From contig JADANN010000372.1 of assembly GCA_018806985.1 (NCBI GenBank), positions 806,001-870,000 on the forward strand: a DNA stretch of 64,000 nucleotides. Reading direction: 5' to 3'. Within the stretch, counting starts at the first letter, position 1; every line of letters begins with the position of its first letter. The DNA comes from Angiostrongylus vasorum (Eukaryota > Nematoda > Chromadorea > Rhabditida > Metastrongylidae). The notes beneath the pieces were generated by a model. That model did no database searches. It saw nothing but the letters and a program-made list of their open reading frames with translations, and was not told where the DNA came from. Below, piece by piece: positions 1-11,129 of the stretch. A program made the position numbers and the translations under genes.

Positions 1-577
1 TATTGGCGGGCCAACGGATAGAATAACGTGGTTCCTAGACCTTATCCCTGACCTAGTTGCTAAAATTTATTCCAACCCATCTACTTAACACCAAAATATT
101 TCTAGACCACCTACGGTGCGCACAACCAAACTGCACGCATGTAATGGACTCATTCGATGTTACTTCACCTTATACCAACGTGTCGAATGACTCCGCAATG
201 CAAGCCATTCTCGAGTTGCTGGTAGAGCACGAAAAGAAAATAAAAATGTACGGCTTGCCGATTGTGCAACTCAATGACTCTCCTAAAACAGTGCCTTAGT
301 TGCTCAATCTTCAGGTGGTCTGGAAAATATTTTGCACAAATTAGAGGGTTGGCCATGGGACAGCGACTAGTAACAAGCCTTGCTATCGCTTCCATGTCCA
401 AGGTGGAAGCTCCAGTTCTGGATCGCAGACCTTTACTCTATTGTCGATACATAGACAACTGTTTCATCGTCTGTTCCGCACCAGAAAAGATGGATGAGTG
501 CTTTGAATTGTTAAATCGACAGTCAGAGTATATAAATTTTACACGGGAAAAACCAATTGAGTCCATGGAGCAGAGCC
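1..577 (+). mobile_element. Penelope-like element, reverse transcriptase fragment (copy 1)
   Basis: This stretch encodes the middle of a Penelope-like element reverse transcriptase in two overlapping frames, so it is broken by a frameshift near position 290. The first frame (57-299) has the block VMDSFDVTSPYTNVSND, and the second (262-681) has the block AMGQRLVTSLAIASMSKVEAP followed by CRYIDNCFIVC, which corresponds to the catalytic Y-x-D-D motif with the second Asp changed to Asn. The opening bases match, in inverse orientation, the upstream ends of the minus-strand copies at 15.9-17.5 kb and 23.2-24.9 kb. The C-terminal GIY-YIG endonuclease part is missing; a SINE follows directly. Family knowledge: PLEs retrotranspose with an RT and usually a GIY-YIG nuclease. 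This copy is dead. Confidence 0.85.
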
Positions 578-822
578 CTGTAAACCACACGTGGTTTTTG
601 ATTCGATCCCATTCCTCAAGCTCAATAAAGCTTCCATCCTTTCGGTGTCGGCAAACTGGTATCGGCCGTTTGGAAGGATAGTAGCACTGACTTGTACATC
701 GGTAGACCACGGCGAGTCATTGTACAGGCCAGAGATGCTCTCAATCACCTCTAACTTTGTTAAATGAAGTCGGATGCATAGCGAATCCTCAAAGATTGAT
801 CAAGGCTGAACGCGTTGTACCT
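578..822 (+). repeat. SINE A copy, 5' part worn, next to PLE copy 1
   Basis: The sequence matches the tRNA-derived SINE A family: a B-box-like stretch (TTGATTCGATCCC), then the GTCGGCAAACTGGTA block, the GGATAGTAGCACTG block and the tail end ATTGATCAAGGCTGAACGC. The tRNA-like head is only partly preserved. It abuts or interrupts the PLE fragment and may explain why that fragment lacks its C-terminal half. Confidence 0.75.
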
Positions 823-844
823 CGTGCTTCATGTTAAGATTGTT

Positions 845-905
845 AATTATACGCAGAATATATATATGCATATATATATATATATATATAAAGTTATATA
901 TATAA

Positions 906-975
<70 letters not shown>
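845..975. repeat. (TA)n microsatellite
   Basis: Alternating TA, broken only by short AAG/AAA interruptions before 925 and almost pure afterwards. The array could extrude a cruciform and is likely length-polymorphic. The short open frame across it is an artefact. Confidence 0.95.
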
Positions 976-978
<3 letters not shown>

Positions 979-1015
979 TCGGGAAAAACAGCTATAGGCC
1001 ATGAACTCGATCATC

Positions 1016-1057
1016 ATCGGCTGTGATGAAGACGAAGGCTTCGAAACGATAGCCGAT
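1016..1057 (+). ncRNA. Hammerhead-like motif of a PLE tail
   Basis: A perfect 7-bp outer helix (ATCGGCT at 1016-1022, AGCCGAT at 1051-1057) encloses a GTGATGA box, a short hairpin region and the GAAAC box. This is the order expected of a hammerhead ribozyme with a minimal third helix (CUGANGA, stem II, GAAA, cleavage triplet). Here the first C of the CUGANGA box is G, so the copy is probably inactive. Sister motif: 56698-56738. Hammerheads are known in Penelope-like elements; assignment of this copy is inference. Confidence 0.4.
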
Positions 1058-1084
1058 TAAAAGTTGTTTATCAACCCCTGTGTG

Positions 1085-3330
1085 AGCTCAACAATTCGTC
1101 CCGCAAGGCTTTGGAGTTATAAGAACGACCTCATCAGCAAAGCAAAGGTGTTGTAATTGCCAACCATTGATTTTCACTCCCGTGTTATCCCATTCTAATG
1201 TTCGCATGACATTTTCGAGCGTATAAAGGATAAAGGATAAAGCTCGGCGTTGATCAATCCCCTGAGGGATACACTATGCATTCGACTCTATTAAGCATCG
1301 TTTGGAGGTGATTGAATGCATATCTGGGTTTTTACAATGAGTCGCCGTGACCTACCGATGAATCGAGTCAGTGCTGCTATCCTCCCAGCCAAGTCTGGTA
1401 CATTTTTCCCATACCGAAGGCATGGAAGGCTTGGTGGGCCATGTCCACCGGGATCGATTCCACGGATGTGTTGCAGAGTGCTTTCGACCACTGCGCCACA
1501 CGCGGCCTAGATTCTCGAGGGTAGTGGTAAATAATTTTGGCGAGATGGTATCGTGTTGCCTAACCCCTTTTAACATCGGTGTTAATATCGTTGTAGAATG
1601 ATGATATCTTGGTTGTAAAATTTTTTTTGCAGCTTACGAAGAATCTTTCAAGTATGAAGGGACTCCTTGACTATCAAGGGCTTCCACGACTTCTTCTACC
1701 TCAATTGAGTCAAAGGCCTTCTTTAAATCGATGAAAGTGAGACAGAGCGGTCATTTGTACTCTGGCTATACTTCAATGAGTCTTGTTATCGTGTGGGTGC
1801 GGTCCATCGTACTGAATCCTTTTCGAAACCCTGCCTGCTCACTTAGGTGATAGTTGCTGATCTCGTGTAGGTCACCCATCTTAAACAATGACACGGTTTT
1901 CCTGGTCTTCCACTGAGTAGGAACCTTGCATTCAGACAGTTAACGTGTGAAGAGCCGTGCCAGTGTGTTTTTCGAGGACTGGCGGAAGGTTCTCCAGGTG
2001 TTCAGATCTTATCCTGTCCGGACCTGGAGCAGTACAATTTTTTTCACCGACAAAATGGCATGTCGGATTTCAGCAGGCATAACTTAGTAGTACAACATAT
2101 CCATCCTCCTTTATTTCATATGACAGAAGGTTAAACATAGCTATCGAAGAGATTTGAGTGGTATTCGTGAGTGTTTTTCTCCATTGGCTTTCTGGGCGCT
2201 GTCACTGTTCCGTCTGGGCGTCGGAGTGCTGTCACCTTGGTCTTGTAACTGGCGAAGCTTCTGTGGGATTTGCGAATGCTTTTTTTCCCCAGCCTCTGCA
2301 GCTTCGGGCGTTACTGCTGCTCTTCTCTCTTTAGGATCTTCTTTCATCACCTGTCTGCGTTGTTTTGCAAATTCAGACGTTAGTTCGCGGTTACCTGCAG
2401 CTCGTGCGATTCACGCTGGCGTATCAGCTCGAGTGTTTCTGGAGACAGACGACTCTTGGTGATCTTTCGAACTCTCAGCTTCCATAGCGCTAAAGTGAAA
2501 ATGTTGAATGAGCCGATCGTATTCCTCGTCGATGTTATCGACAACGGCATCTTCCCAGCACTCGACTATTGAATCGAATAAAGTCTCAGTTTACTGGTGG
2601 TTCTTGAGGCTTCGGTTTTTGAATTTAGCGGCTTTTTTCTGCTTTCTGCGAGAAATAGAATCTGTGCACGAAGGAGGTGATGGTCTGATCCCGTGTAGAA
2701 TTTTTGGGATAACATCGACATCGGTTAAAGCAAAACCTTTTAATTTACTATGATGTGGTCTATATCGTTACGGTACTCTCCATTGGGAAAACTCCCACTT
2801 CTGCAGCAGTTGAGGGTGAGGGCTTTTGGAACTGCGTGTATAGTCATGGTATGCGTCATGATTAAAGCTCAGATAGCCGCTCACCCTGCTTCGCTCCATA
2901 CTAATCCGTGGGTCCCGAGTCTGACGTTCTTCAGACATTCTTCTTGGTCCAGTCTTGGCGTTGAAATCTCCAATGATGACCTTGAAGAATGTATGGTCTT
3001 CTCTGTAGAACTTCTCCAAGTCCATAGAGAACGCTTCGACTTCTTCGTCGTCATGGTTTGATGTCGGCGCATAAACGATCGAAGATTGTCAAAAGCCGGA
3101 AGTGATCCTACGTCTTTTTAATCGTAAACGTCCGATTCGGGTTATTCGTTGTTCGAATGAACCAATGTTCATGGACAAACTGGTGTTCACCTAAACGCCG
3201 ACGCCGCCGACTCCTTACAGTCGTATATTCCGAGGAACAGTTCTTCTCCGGTGTCATAGACGGCATTGAATGGGTGGCGCCGTCTCGTCTCGGCCAGTCC
3301 GATGTCATCGTATCTTATTCTTCTTGCTTG
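1085..3330 (-). mobile_element. RTE-type LINE, broken copy A
   Basis: Read on the minus strand, this is a non-LTR retrotransposon of the RTE type. The apurinic endonuclease part appears first ([19 protein letters not shown] near 3010-2950). A basic linker (about 2350-2140) follows, then RT blocks: a FIDLKKAFDS-type motif near 1740-1700, GVRQHDTISPKLFTTTLEN near 1570-1512, and after an inserted SINE the QLQHLCFADEVVLITP block near 1150-1105. The catalytic FADD motif is changed to FADE. Several frameshifts split the coding sequence, and the 3' end is cut near 1085 next to a PLE tail. Family knowledge: RTEs encode one protein with endonuclease and RT and supply machinery in cis and sometimes to SINEs. 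This copy cannot be active. Confidence 0.88.
1224..1510 (-). repeat. SINE A copy inserted into RTE copy A, with target-site duplication
   Basis: A full-length SINE A in minus orientation: the tail (GGATAAAGGATAAAGCTC) lies at the left and the tRNA-like head (complement of GCGTGTGGCGCAGTGG) at the right. It separates two pieces of the same RT. The flanks ATTTTCGAGCGTA (1211-1223) and ATTCTCGAGGGTA (1511-1523) are a 13-bp target-site duplication with two mismatches, both encoding the LEN residues of the LINE protein. Confidence 0.88.
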
Positions 3331-3334
3331 CATG

Positions 3335-3830
3335 GTCAAGTCTCATATTAAAATATACATATATGTATATGCATGTATATCACATATGTAAAGGAAGGAT
3401 GAAGGACGAAGCTCTCGACGTCTTGTATTGTACATCCACAGTATCCACCGAATATGTCATAAAAATTATCGCAAAAAGTCTCAGGTCTACTTTTCTTCCT
3501 CGTGTTATTTGTGCATTTAATATCTTATCTTGGCTCCGTTTGTCACTCTAATATTGGACAATTGAGTGATTTTTGATAGCGTTGTATCTCGACTTTTTGC
3601 CTATGAAAAGGAATTCGAAGCAATGTTTTTCAAGCCTACTTTAATTTAACCCGGCGTTAATAATAATGAATACTTTCTTGGTTTACAGCCGCATAAGTCT
3701 TCTTGTCAACCTCAGGTTAGCTTAATAATCCAAGAAGGTGTATTACTTTTGATTTATTAACTGTTATTATTCTGTGGCAAGGTATTATGCGAGATAAAAG
3801 GAAAAACCTAAACTTAAAAGAACTTAAGAA
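3335..3830. other. Unassigned AT-rich sequence
   Basis: Nothing beyond short AT-rich runs (ATATACATATATGTATATGC near 3350) and short open frames without recognisable similarity. No gene is supported. Confidence 0.5.
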
Positions 3831-3834
3831 AAAG

Positions 3835-3975
3835 TGGCTGAGAGAAAGGCGAAGCCAGGAGCCCAGTGGTGCTGTGGGTAACACGTGAGCGCCCGGAGAG
3901 GGTAATCACAGGCGCGAATCTAGACTGGAGTCGGAGTTTTGAAAATTTCTCATCATCATTTGGTTGTATTTCATA
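3835..3975. repeat. Fold-back (MITE-like) element fragment with tRNA-like arm
   Basis: The segment starts with TGGCTGAGAGAAAGGCGAAGC and ends with GTTTTGAAAATTTCTCATC, the 3' half pattern of the fold-back family. Its interior CAGTGGTGCTGTGGGTAACAC plus GGCGCGAATCTAG looks like the A and B boxes of a tRNA. It is diverged and only one arm is recognisable. Confidence 0.5.
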
Positions 3976-4429
3976 AAAATCCAAGAAGGAATTTGTATCA
4001 ACTATAACATTGCTGTCATGAATATACTAAGTCGATAATGAGTAACGTTATTTTACGATGGAGAATATGAAACGATTCTTTACATCGTCGGAATAACTGA
4101 TTTCCGTTGGAGAGATCCCACCCTGTCAGCTATAAAATGCTTTCTTGCATATAACAATCAACACACTCACATCCTTCCTCCGTTCTACTCATCTTTATGC
4201 AGTAATTTTCACAATCAATAAAAAACAGGCGTGGAAACACAACAAAGAAAAAACATCAGCTCCATCGGCACTGAATTTTATATAGAGGTGAAAGCCAACA
4301 GGTAATTCGTTCGGCCGGTTCTTGACAGCCGTAGAGCTTATTTGAAGAAAAGAGGCAATACCGAATTGATCATTCAGTGAGTGCTCCTACTTAGATGGTC
4401 ACTTAATTATCTAAGTACGACCAATCCTC
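3976..4429. other. Unassigned intergenic sequence
   Basis: No coding region or repeat was recognised. A TATAAAATGC stretch near 4130 and CAATAAAAAAC near 4218 are present, but no open frame connects them. Confidence 0.4.
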
Positions 4430-4700
4430 CACTTTTACTGTGTGGATCCCAGCACTTCTTACATTCGATTCGTTTATTCGCGTCCATCATCTGCAAAGGT
4501 CTATCAACTTTTTACGTGTGTGTTCGGTTGCTACATGTTTGATTTTCCTTTCACCATGAATGTCGTTAAATGTTGGTCTAGTCGAATCTCACTGGAGATC
4601 TGGGATAGCCAGGAAAGCGTTCCCACTTGAATTGTAACGAGTTACTTTTTTTTCCCAAACAGCTCCGATGCCGATTTCTTCTAGCCAACCACTACGGTAT
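4430..4700 (-). repeat. SINE B copy
   Basis: Minus-strand copy of the second SINE family. It shows the family blocks GGATCCCAGCACTTCTTACA, CCATCATCTGCAAAGGTC, ATGAATGTCGTTAAATGTTG and GGGATAGCCAGGAAAGCG. The tRNA-like head at the right end is worn. Confidence 0.75.
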
Positions 4701-4893
4701 CCTTGCCCCTATCTAAGAACTCCAGTCTGAGGCAGGATAGTACGTGTGAACAGTAGTTCGAGTGGCTCTACATTTTAAAGCAATTTGCCTTCGTGACATA
4801 TTTTTCAGTGGGAAATTCATTCTTTGTTAGAATACGCTGAGATTTTGCTTCGAATTTCAAATAGTAGAAAAACTTTGTTGTGCAAAAAAACAA

Positions 4894-4897
4894 TGTT

Positions 4898-4928
<31 letters not shown>

Positions 4929-4973
4929 TGGGTGTGTGTGTGTGTGTGTGTGGTGTGTGTGTGGGTGTGTGTG

Positions 4974-5037
<64 letters not shown>

Positions 5038-5075
5038 GGTGTGTATGCATATGTGTGTCTGTGTGTCTGTATCCA
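4894..5075. repeat. (GT)n microsatellite
   Basis: Nearly uninterrupted GT dinucleotides with a few G insertions. Long alternating purine-pyrimidine GT tracts can adopt Z-DNA. Open frames here (Cys/Val on plus, Thr/His on minus) are artefacts of the repeat. Confidence 0.95.
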
Positions 5076-5514
5076 GTATCATCGTTTTCAGATTTAAGTG
5101 TATGGCCCACTCTTAAAGTCCTGAAAAGCTGTAGACACTCGATCATCCCTCGAATTCAGACGTCATATCAACTATTCGAAAAACATTCTATGAAAATCTT
5201 GGCAAGAAAAAAATCGTTTCCAAGGGAAATAAAGCAGGAAAAAGCCAATTATTGTTTTACAAAGATGAACAGTGCGACTGTTTTAACGGAATTTGCAAGG
5301 CACAAGAAATAGTACCCCAGTTGTTCATCTTCTTTAAGGACAGGTTGGCTTCTTATTCGGACTACAATGCGTCTTCTTCTTGCACTCCTTGTTCTCCGAA
5401 TGGCCGTAATTATTGCGCAATCGTCGTCAGGTGAGCTTTCACAAGGACTTGTCATTATTCTGTTTTAACTTTCACCTATCACCTATTCTTTTCTTTATAC
5501 CAGGCTATGATGTG

Positions 5515-5820
5515 AAATATAATAAAACCACAATGATGCTGCGAAATGAGCAAAACTTGGAACCTCAGGTGGGCTTCGAATCCGCTTCAGCTTAACTGGG
5601 TTCAACGTCAACTTGTGCTCCCCAATTGCTTCGCATTTACAGGTTATTGATGAGAGCACTGATGCAGGCAAGACGTGGCTGAGAGAAACGTAAAACAAGT
5701 GCTTCGGCTGGGGTGCTGGATGGCACGTGAGCCCTCGAAAGCGGTATTCACGGGTTCAACGACAAGCTGAGGCTCCGAGTTTTGTTCATATCTCAGCATC
5801 ATTGTAGTTATATGTGATCT
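5515..5820. repeat. Fold-back (MITE-like) element, diverged full copy
   Basis: Starts near GAAATATAATAAAACCACAA and ATGATGCTG and ends with CATATCTCAGCATCATTGTAG, the inverse of the start, so both terminal inverted repeats are present. The right arm holds GGGGTGCTGGATGGCACGTG and ACGGGTTCAACGAC, resembling tRNA A and B boxes. Confidence 0.65.
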
Positions 5821-5889
5821 TTAAATTCAGACGAAGATCATTCAATCATTTCTAGCAGTCCTCAATGTGATTTCCGGCATTTCTGGATT

Positions 5890-8800
5890 GTCGGACGCCG
5901 ATTTAAAGACGTTTTCCCAACTTGGTCTTTCCGAAGTACACATACGATGCTGCTAAGGTAAGAAACATTGCCCCGGTGAGAAAGCGTTTGACAAGCCACA
6001 CAGAAGAACCAGCCAACGAGATGCTCCTACGTTTTTCCTGCTTGTACTTACTTGTATACTTGGTCGGTCCGTCTTCACGAGCTGTGCGGACCCCAGCACA
6101 TATGCCATTGCTTCCTTTCTCTCGCAATCGTAATCCATGGTGGTGGTCTTGTTCGAGCATGGTAGCGCGTGTGAGTCTCATACCGTGATCTATAAAACAA
6201 CTGCAGCTGCGAGTACAGCTGATTAACTTTGTTTACGAACACGCCCGCCCAACGTGTAGGTGGTCGTCCTGGGGGACATTTGCATTCTCTTGGAGTCCAC
6301 TCTACCGTTCTTTTCGTCCATCTGTCGTCCGTTTTTCTCATTATGTGACCAGCCCATCTATGTTTCGCTATCGATGTATATTCTCCTGAATCTCAAAGAT
6401 GTGACAGACTTCGAAGGTCAGAGCTTCTCATTCCGGCTAGATATTGAGAGTGCCGGTTATATTTCAGAAGATAACGCTCAAGTGCTCTGTGAGTAGTGCG
6501 GAACATTCTTGACGTGGTTGAAGTATCAACCCACGTCTCCACAGCATAATAGAGCGCTGGGAGGACCTTAGAATCGAAGAGATGAGCGCGGATTTTTGGG
6601 TCCTTCAGTTGGTCGGTGGATTCTTTGAGAGGCCCGAATGCAGCCCAAGCTGCTCTCCCTCTTCTATCTAGTTCCTCTTTCATGCTGTTTTCCATGGTCA
6701 TTGATTGCCCAAGGTATACGTACGAGGTGGTCTCTGCAATGAGAGAGCCATCCAATTCAATTTTTTCGCCTTCGCTCCATGCGTTTTTCATGAACTGGGT
6801 CTTCTTTCGATTTATGCGCAGTCCGATCTTTTCCCCGCTTCGTTAAGCTTGTTGGTCATCATCCCTACTTCACTAGTACTTCTTGAGAAGATGACAATGT
6901 CGTCGGCAAAACGGAGGTTTGATAGGAATTTTCCATCAATACATATGCCTTTCTCATCCCAATCGAGTGACTTCATTTTCCACTGCAGTGCGGCACTGAG
7001 CAGCTTTGGCGATATTGTGTCGCCGTGTCGAACCCCTTTTCCTATGGGTATGGCAAGAGGTCGATGGAAAAGCTGTATTTTCGTCGTGCAGTTCCGATAA
7101 CAGTCGCACAGAGTCCTTATGTAGGACGGGTCCACTCCTTGGTCGACGATCGCCGATAGAATTGCATTCGTTTCGACACTGTCAAACGCTTTTTCATAGT
7201 CGACAAAGGTTAGCACTAGAAGCAAGTGCTATTTCCAACAAACTTCAATGCCCTGGATACGGTTTGGATGCGGTCCATGCAGCAGAATCCTTCTCGAAAT
7301 CCTGATTGCTCAACTGGTTGCGCTTCATCCAGTGTCCTTTATATGCGTGAGAGCATAATCTTCGTGAAGAGCTTGTAGAGTACACTCAGCAAGCGTATGG
7401 GACGATAGTTACGAAGATCCCTTCGGACTCCTTTCTTGGGCAGGATGACCGTGCGCGACGTCCCCCACTGGTCTGGCATTTTTTCCTTTTGAAGGTAGGC
7501 TGTCATATGATTTGCGCGAAGTACATTTAAATTGGTGGTTTCCAGCTCTAACGAATTCGGCGGTAATATTATCGGGTCCTGAAGCTGTGCCTCTTTTCAT
7601 GCTTTCTATCGTAACTCGAACCTTCGACGGAAGAATTCCAGGTGGTTTTTCTCCAGCGGGGGTATTAGGGTCCGGGACAGGGATTGTGGAACGGAAAAGG
7701 TTGGTGTGGAACGTTTCCGCTATTAATTCCATATCATGGCGGGAACTTTTGACGATCCCATCTTCGTTCATCAGAGCTGACAGCGGAACATTATAATCAC
7801 ACAAGTCCCGACGGCATTTTTCAGACTGCTTCTTTTTCTGCTGCTTCCAGTAGCTTCATCTGCTTGTACCGTTGTAGATCTTCCTGCAAAGCTCTTCTGC
7901 AGCTGGCATTTATTACTAGCTATGTTAAACGTGTTGCACTAGTATCAAGCTTCAATTCCTTTCTCGTTTCGAGCAGCTCCTTAATAGTGATGAAGATGCG
8001 ATCCGATCTTCTTGCTTGAGGAACTGAGGCGAATTCGGCACAGCTTTGCAATCCTTCGACAAGCGGCTCGTAGTCTTCGATCGGGTCTTCTTTAATCTGC
8101 CAGTCGTTTGGTTAGGGACTTCGATCAGAATGTTCTCGTCGTATATAGCTAGACTTTCTCTTCGTGGTCGATGAAGAGAGTTTTTTTTCCAGCTTGCGGC
8201 TTAATCGAGTGTTCGCGCGAAGAAGGCGGGGATCGGAACCAGTACAGAATGACGGGACTATCGATTTGTCAGGTAGGCACCATCTTCTGTTTGTCGGAAT
8301 ATGGTCGATCTCCTTATGAGTCATGCCGTTGGGAGACTCCCATGTCCAGCGGCGGCTTTTCTTTCTTCTGGAAAAACGAGTTTCCATGGAAGAGACGTGC
8401 TGCTAACAGGAGTCCTGCGAGACGGTTCCCTTTCTCATTTCTTTGTTCCAATCCAAAATTTCCGATCCTGTATTCGCTCTCGTTGGCCTTTCCTAATCCA
8501 GCATTGAAGTCTCCGACAACAAATGTATGAAATGCTTTATCATGGCGGATGATTTCCTCCAACTGATAGTAGAACGCATATAATTCGTACTCATCAGCTG
8601 CGTCGGTCTGTGGGTAGCAGTTGATGATTGTGATCTTCTTATGATGAGACAGTTGAAGACGGAGGACGGCTATGCGTGAGGGAAGGATCTCGTATTAGTC
8701 GACGAGGTGGACTATAGACGGGTGGACGACAAAGCCTACGCCGCCGACATTTCGTGACGGGACCTTTCCTCCATGGATCACAAGGGTCCCGCTTCTTAGT

Positions 8801-9250
8801 TGGCACATGTCGGTCTTCTTGATTTTTGTTTCTTGTACTGCAATCATGAAATTTAATGCGATTGTGGCTTCAAGAAGGGCGTGAAGATTGGCGTCTGTGG
8901 AGAGTGTTCTGCCATCATACGTATTTAGTAAGAAACAGTCTCCATGGCGTGTCGTGCGTGTGTTCGTCAGATCCGGTTCCAACGACGTTCTGCGTAACAC
9001 GAGATTTCGTGGCCTCTCACCGGTCGTCTCACCGCCTGACGTCATAGACGGGAGCACCCAGTGTGCGTGGTACTGAGGTTGTCCCTATTGCTGGTCGTGC
9101 AACTTTGTCCTCCTTGGAGTCCTGACTTAACCTTGCAAGGGCGTATCCAGGTCTTCACCACGATGTGGATCGGAGGGAGGTGTGTTTTGGCGACGAATCC
9201 TTCGCTCGGTCTTCTTTAAACTTAGGTAATTTCATGCTTGTAATAGTATA
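5890..9250 (-). mobile_element. RTE-type LINE, near full-length dead copy B
   Basis: On the minus strand all parts of an RTE protein appear in order. The endonuclease start includes MIAVQETK (about 8845). Then come VGDFNA (about 8510), EIDHI (about 8300) and TGSDPRLL, where the usual catalytic SDH has become SDP. The RT follows with TASGPDNITAEF (about 7570), FVDYEKAFDS (about 7200), GVRHGDTISPKLL and FADDIVIFS with an intact catalytic Asp pair (about 6905). The RT C-terminal block YVYLGQSMTMENS is near 6720. A basic C-terminal part with GRPPTRWAGVF and a Trp-rich end lies near 6270-6080. At least four frame breaks are present (near 6400, 7225, 7410 and 8110). Family: self-mobilising non-LTR retrotransposon. 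A different subfamily from copy A by sequence. Inactive. Confidence 0.9.
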
Positions 9251-9359
9251 AAGTCTGAATAATGACGCCACCTAAATCACATCACCTCTCATGGGTGTGG
9301 CTCCACGACAATAATAAACGCATTGATCTCCGTCATGCCCTTCATTGTCTAACAGGTTG

Positions 9360-10187
9360 CCCTCTTTTGACACGTATAGTACCACATCATTTCATTCTTC
9401 TGTTCGTGGAAAAAAAATACTCAGTGGAACCCAAAATAGAACACGGATTGAGTCTTTTTCAGACTTTGCCATTAAGGTGGATCATGTGGGGTGGTTAGCG
9501 ATTTTTTACGGGAACTTTGTCATGGAAACTATTAGAGGCTGTGAAAAGTACTCAACATGAATCCATTGTACCCTTAGGCCGTCCACCTGTACAACTACAA
9601 TCGAGATTATACCCAGAAAACTGCCACCTTCCGTCACGCCTACTTTTATCTCGGCAAAGGAGCGAGAGACTTTGTAGCAAAGGTAACACCAGTTTAATGG
9701 ATTTCTTTTTTACGAAAACTGAATCATTTGAACGTGTTGCAGGTTTTTGACCAAGGTATTAGTGTAGCGCTTGGAACAGTACGCAATGATGACGCAGCAG
9801 CAATGTATGGAAGATTCATTCGATTCTCTCAACCCTTGGAACTCATGTTACTTTAACCAATTTTAGTCTCCAAGGCTTCCTGAAGGATATGTCACCAAAC
9901 GACTGTACTAATCTCCCTAATGCACTTCCCAAAGTTGGCAATAATTGGTGGGCGGTCGTCACTCTAAATTCCTAGTCTTGACATTCATATTTAGTATATT
10001 ATATTACGATCTTACAAGATCAACAACTTTCAGGGACCTGTGTGGTGGCATAGCGTCGCATAGCCGGCTAAAAAACAGCAGTTTGAATGTTTCTCTCAAG
10101 GAGTCGTACAAAATGATCCAGTCTATCAACATCACTGATCTAATTGTCTTGGTTTTGAAGAAAATAGTAAAACAGCAGTGCGCCTAA
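9360..10187 (+). CDS. Possible exons of an unidentified gene
   Basis: Several stretches look like real exons although I do not recognise the protein. After an acceptor TCTAACAG (about 9354) a frame runs through SDFAIKVDHVGWLAIFYGN. An exon 9578-9682, flanked by CCCTTAG and GTAACA, encodes 35 residues including TFRHAYFYLGKGARDFVAK. It joins in phase 0 to an exon from 9743 (after GTTGCAG) encoding VFDQGISVALGTVRNDDAA and ending at a stop at 9854-9856. A further possible exon, 10034-10187, begins after ACTTTCAG and ends in a stop. The phase-0 joint between two canonical splice sites is the best evidence. No start codon or full model could be fixed, so this may be a gene fragment. No membrane segment or signal peptide is evident. 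Confidence 0.3.
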
Positions 10188-10439
10188 GTAAAGATTCATT
10201 TCCCTTTCTACTTTTTTCACGACTGAATGGAGTTCAAAAAACGGCAACCTCGCCAGATGTTACCGGAAACTAAGTAGCAGAGACACACTGACTCATTACC
10301 TTTCCTCTCACCCTTTCGAACAACTACCAGTATGTGGGCTCCAGGAATAGGTTTGGGAGAAAACCACTTCCTCTCCCTCTCAAAATAGGGTTTCCTTTAT
10401 CTTGCTATTCATTTCCAACGAAATAAGTGCATCTATAAA

Positions 10440-11110
10440 ACGTTGCTTTAAAACAGCTGATTTAGATAAATCCGCGGCTGTAGCTGAAATATCACTGAAT
10501 AGTTTGGAAAGTCAGCTAGTTCGTAACCACTTGTATGACCGTCAATGCTGAAAGGAAAATTGCATAATACGCCCTAACTGGGGGAGACAGTGATTGCAGC
10601 AGTTCGGCTGCGGTTTATCTGCTCTCTTGTGAATCGTGCGTTGACGAATACATTGACGTAACGGGTAGAGCACTGTGAACCTTATCAAAGAGCACCGGAT
10701 GGGAGTTAAAGTAAACGAGACAACTCCACTTATCACATGTAGGGCAAAACAATGTAACAGAAAGGTTTTGAAGCAAAGACCACTTTCGTTGCATAGCACT
10801 CTAAAACGCCATCACTCAAAAACTCTCGAAGCGTCCCGGACAAATTGCAAAAATCCAAAAATGAACCGAAAGGAGATGTCCCTTTTGAGCATGCGCCACC
10901 ACCTTGCGCCGACCCTGACCAGTTGGTGTCCAACGATAACTGGAAGACTTCTGAAAGCCAAAACGGCTAGTGTTTAAAAGAAGTTGTCTAGGGCTTGCGT
11001 ATGAGAGTTGCGTATGAGAGTGTTTAGCTGAGTGTAGAGTGTCAGTTTGACCTTTCCAGGTTCTGAACAAGGTGAAACCACTGAAACATCTACTGCTGTG
11101 AGCGAATAAA
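10440..11110 (+). mobile_element. Penelope-like element, GIY-YIG end relic
   Basis: An old plus-strand PLE 3' part. The block SQLVRNHLYDRQC matches QLVRNHLYDRLC of the copy at 23.2-24.9 kb. It is followed by AVYLLSCESCVDEYI, the start of a GIY-YIG nuclease (YLISCNNCGDEYIG in copy 3), and, after a frameshift, by LIKEHRMG and KNPKMNRKEM. A stop and frameshifts interrupt it. Near 11066-11105 a CTGAACAAGG...CTGAAACATC stretch is a worn version of the hammerhead-like tail motif. Confidence 0.7.
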
Positions 11111-11129
11111 AAGTGTAATAACAACCCCG

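Noticed and set aside
4768..5312. Long Cys/Val and Thr/His open frames on both strands
   Set aside because: They are translations of the (GT)n microsatellite.
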